Shown here piece by piece: positions 63,428 to 64,000 of a DNA stretch of 64,000 nt. This DNA comes from Fasciolopsis buskii (taxonomy: Eukaryota; Platyhelminthes; Trematoda; Plagiorchiida; Fasciolidae), in contig LUCM01004871.1 in NCBI GenBank assembly GCA_008360955.1, positions 193,352 through 257,351 of the forward strand. The letters are read 5' to 3'. The position numbers and the translations under genes are program-made. Each line of letters begins with the position of its first letter. Position 1 is the stretch's first letter. The notes beneath the pieces were generated by a model. It had not been told where the DNA came from, did no database searches, and saw only the letters and a list, made by a program, of their open reading frames with translations.

Positions 63428-63598
63428 GCTAAGTGGAGCCATTCCGACCATGACGCATCAAGCGCAATTCGCAAGCCGGAATACGGTCATTTTTTGGAGC
63501 ATATGAGAATGAAGAAATACACCGACCACCAACATGTAATGTGGTTGTCAGAAGTTCCACCCGGTGTTGCTGTCAGACAGTGTTTTCTTGTCACTGAG
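63428..63598 (+). CDS. Possible isolated exon, unrecognised product
   Basis: A stop-free stretch of 57 codons starts after an 'ag' (63426-63427). The product contains blocks KPEYGHFLEHMRMKKYTDHQ and VMWLSEVPPGV, mixed in composition and unlike simple-repeat translation. A 'gt' follows at 63599 just where a (TGT)n repeat begins, so the donor is poor, and the acceptor tract is also weak. The frame is open from 63362 to 63682. I do not recognise a family. It could be a real exon of a gene lying to the right, or chance. Confidence 0.2.
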
Positions 63599-63624
63599 GT
63601 TGTTGTTGTTGTTGTTGTTGTTCC
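63598..63624. repeat. (TTG)n microsatellite
   Basis: About eight TTG/GTT units. Confidence 0.9.
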
Positions 63625-64000
63625 TATGCTGTTTTTTGCCTTCGTTCCCCCCTCCCACCAAATGCTTGATGTTGTTTTCTGATCCCCTGTGTTGCCACTG
63701 CCCCCATCCTGTCGGTACCACCCCCCACATTCACTTCACACCAACGTCCTGGCCACATGCCCTCCTTTATCTCTTTCTACCCCTCTCGTATAACCTTCTG
63801 TCTTGGCATCTTCCGCAAACTCGAATGAGCAAATCAAGCTTTACCCCTCCCCCCGGCCATGATAACGTTTTGGCAGCTTTATGCAGACAGTGAATATGTA
63901 CCTGAACTCGTCAGGTCGTCCGCATCTTCAGTCCTTTAAGTTCACCTAGTCTAGTCCCGACCCTAGCCAACCCGATCTGCAAGCCGCCCTCCCAACCGAG
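63625..64000. other. C-rich stretch, no gene recognised
   Basis: The plus strand is pyrimidine-rich with many CC runs, resembling in composition the stretch at 18720-19070. No domain is seen in any frame. Confidence 0.4.

Noticed and set aside
63905..63925. Hammerhead-like CTGACGAG on the minus strand
   Set aside because: No GAAA box, stem II or closing stem I lies downstream.
1..64000. Bacterial-type operons, CRISPR arrays, insertion sequences or phage genes
   Set aside because: No long gene series, no ribosome-binding-site pattern and no regularly spaced short repeats; the content is eukaryotic.

Overview
The window looks like gene-poor, repeat-rich nuclear DNA of a flatworm, most likely a digenean trematode (fluke). 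No complete protein-coding gene is recognisable. The long stop-free frames are mostly chance, low-complexity sequence or transposon remnants. The fluke assignment is inferred from four things: RTE-like LINE reverse-transcriptase remnants, a Penelope-like GIY-YIG endonuclease, tRNA-derived repeats that carry a hammerhead-ribozyme fold (comparable in layout to the schistosome Sm-alpha family), and an estimated base composition of about 40% G+C. I cannot name the species. By composition it looks less AT-rich than a schistosome.

Layout. Bases 1 to about 1570 are a degenerate tandem array with a period near 385 bases, cut by the window edge. From 1.6 to 17 kb there is unannotated DNA with many simple repeats. 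It holds four copies of one hammerhead-bearing tRNA-derived repeat (called HH-SINE here): an inverted pair at 4.27-4.61 kb and two nearly identical copies at 9.44-9.80 and 13.76-14.11 kb. At 17.29-17.73 kb lies an open GIY-YIG endonuclease frame from a Penelope-like element. From 18 to 33 kb I see almost nothing beyond simple repeats and tRNA-like relics. A 302-base foldback element with 123-base arms flanked by TA lies at 33.87-34.17 kb. Two RTE-type LINE carcasses are on the minus strand: an internally deleted one at 38.29-39.48 kb and a longer one at 49.45-51.91 kb. A fourth-type HH-SINE copy (dead ribozyme) is at 42.2-42.5 kb, and one with the ribozyme deleted is at 58.77-59.09 kb. Two loci of a second hammerhead type (very short stem III, as known from Penelope-like elements) are at 49.20 and 57.40 kb; the first keeps every core base, the second is broken.

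How the parts fit. Non-LTR and Penelope elements supply reverse transcriptase or endonuclease. The HH-SINEs are non-autonomous and combine an RNA polymerase III-type promoter (boxes A and B) with a self-cleaving ribozyme, so they could be processed as RNA and mobilised in trans. The most interesting content is this set of seven hammerhead-derived loci of two structural types, showing stages of decay from intact core to full deletion. A few splice-like micro-exon signals and one weak exon candidate near 63.5 kb are reported with low confidence.
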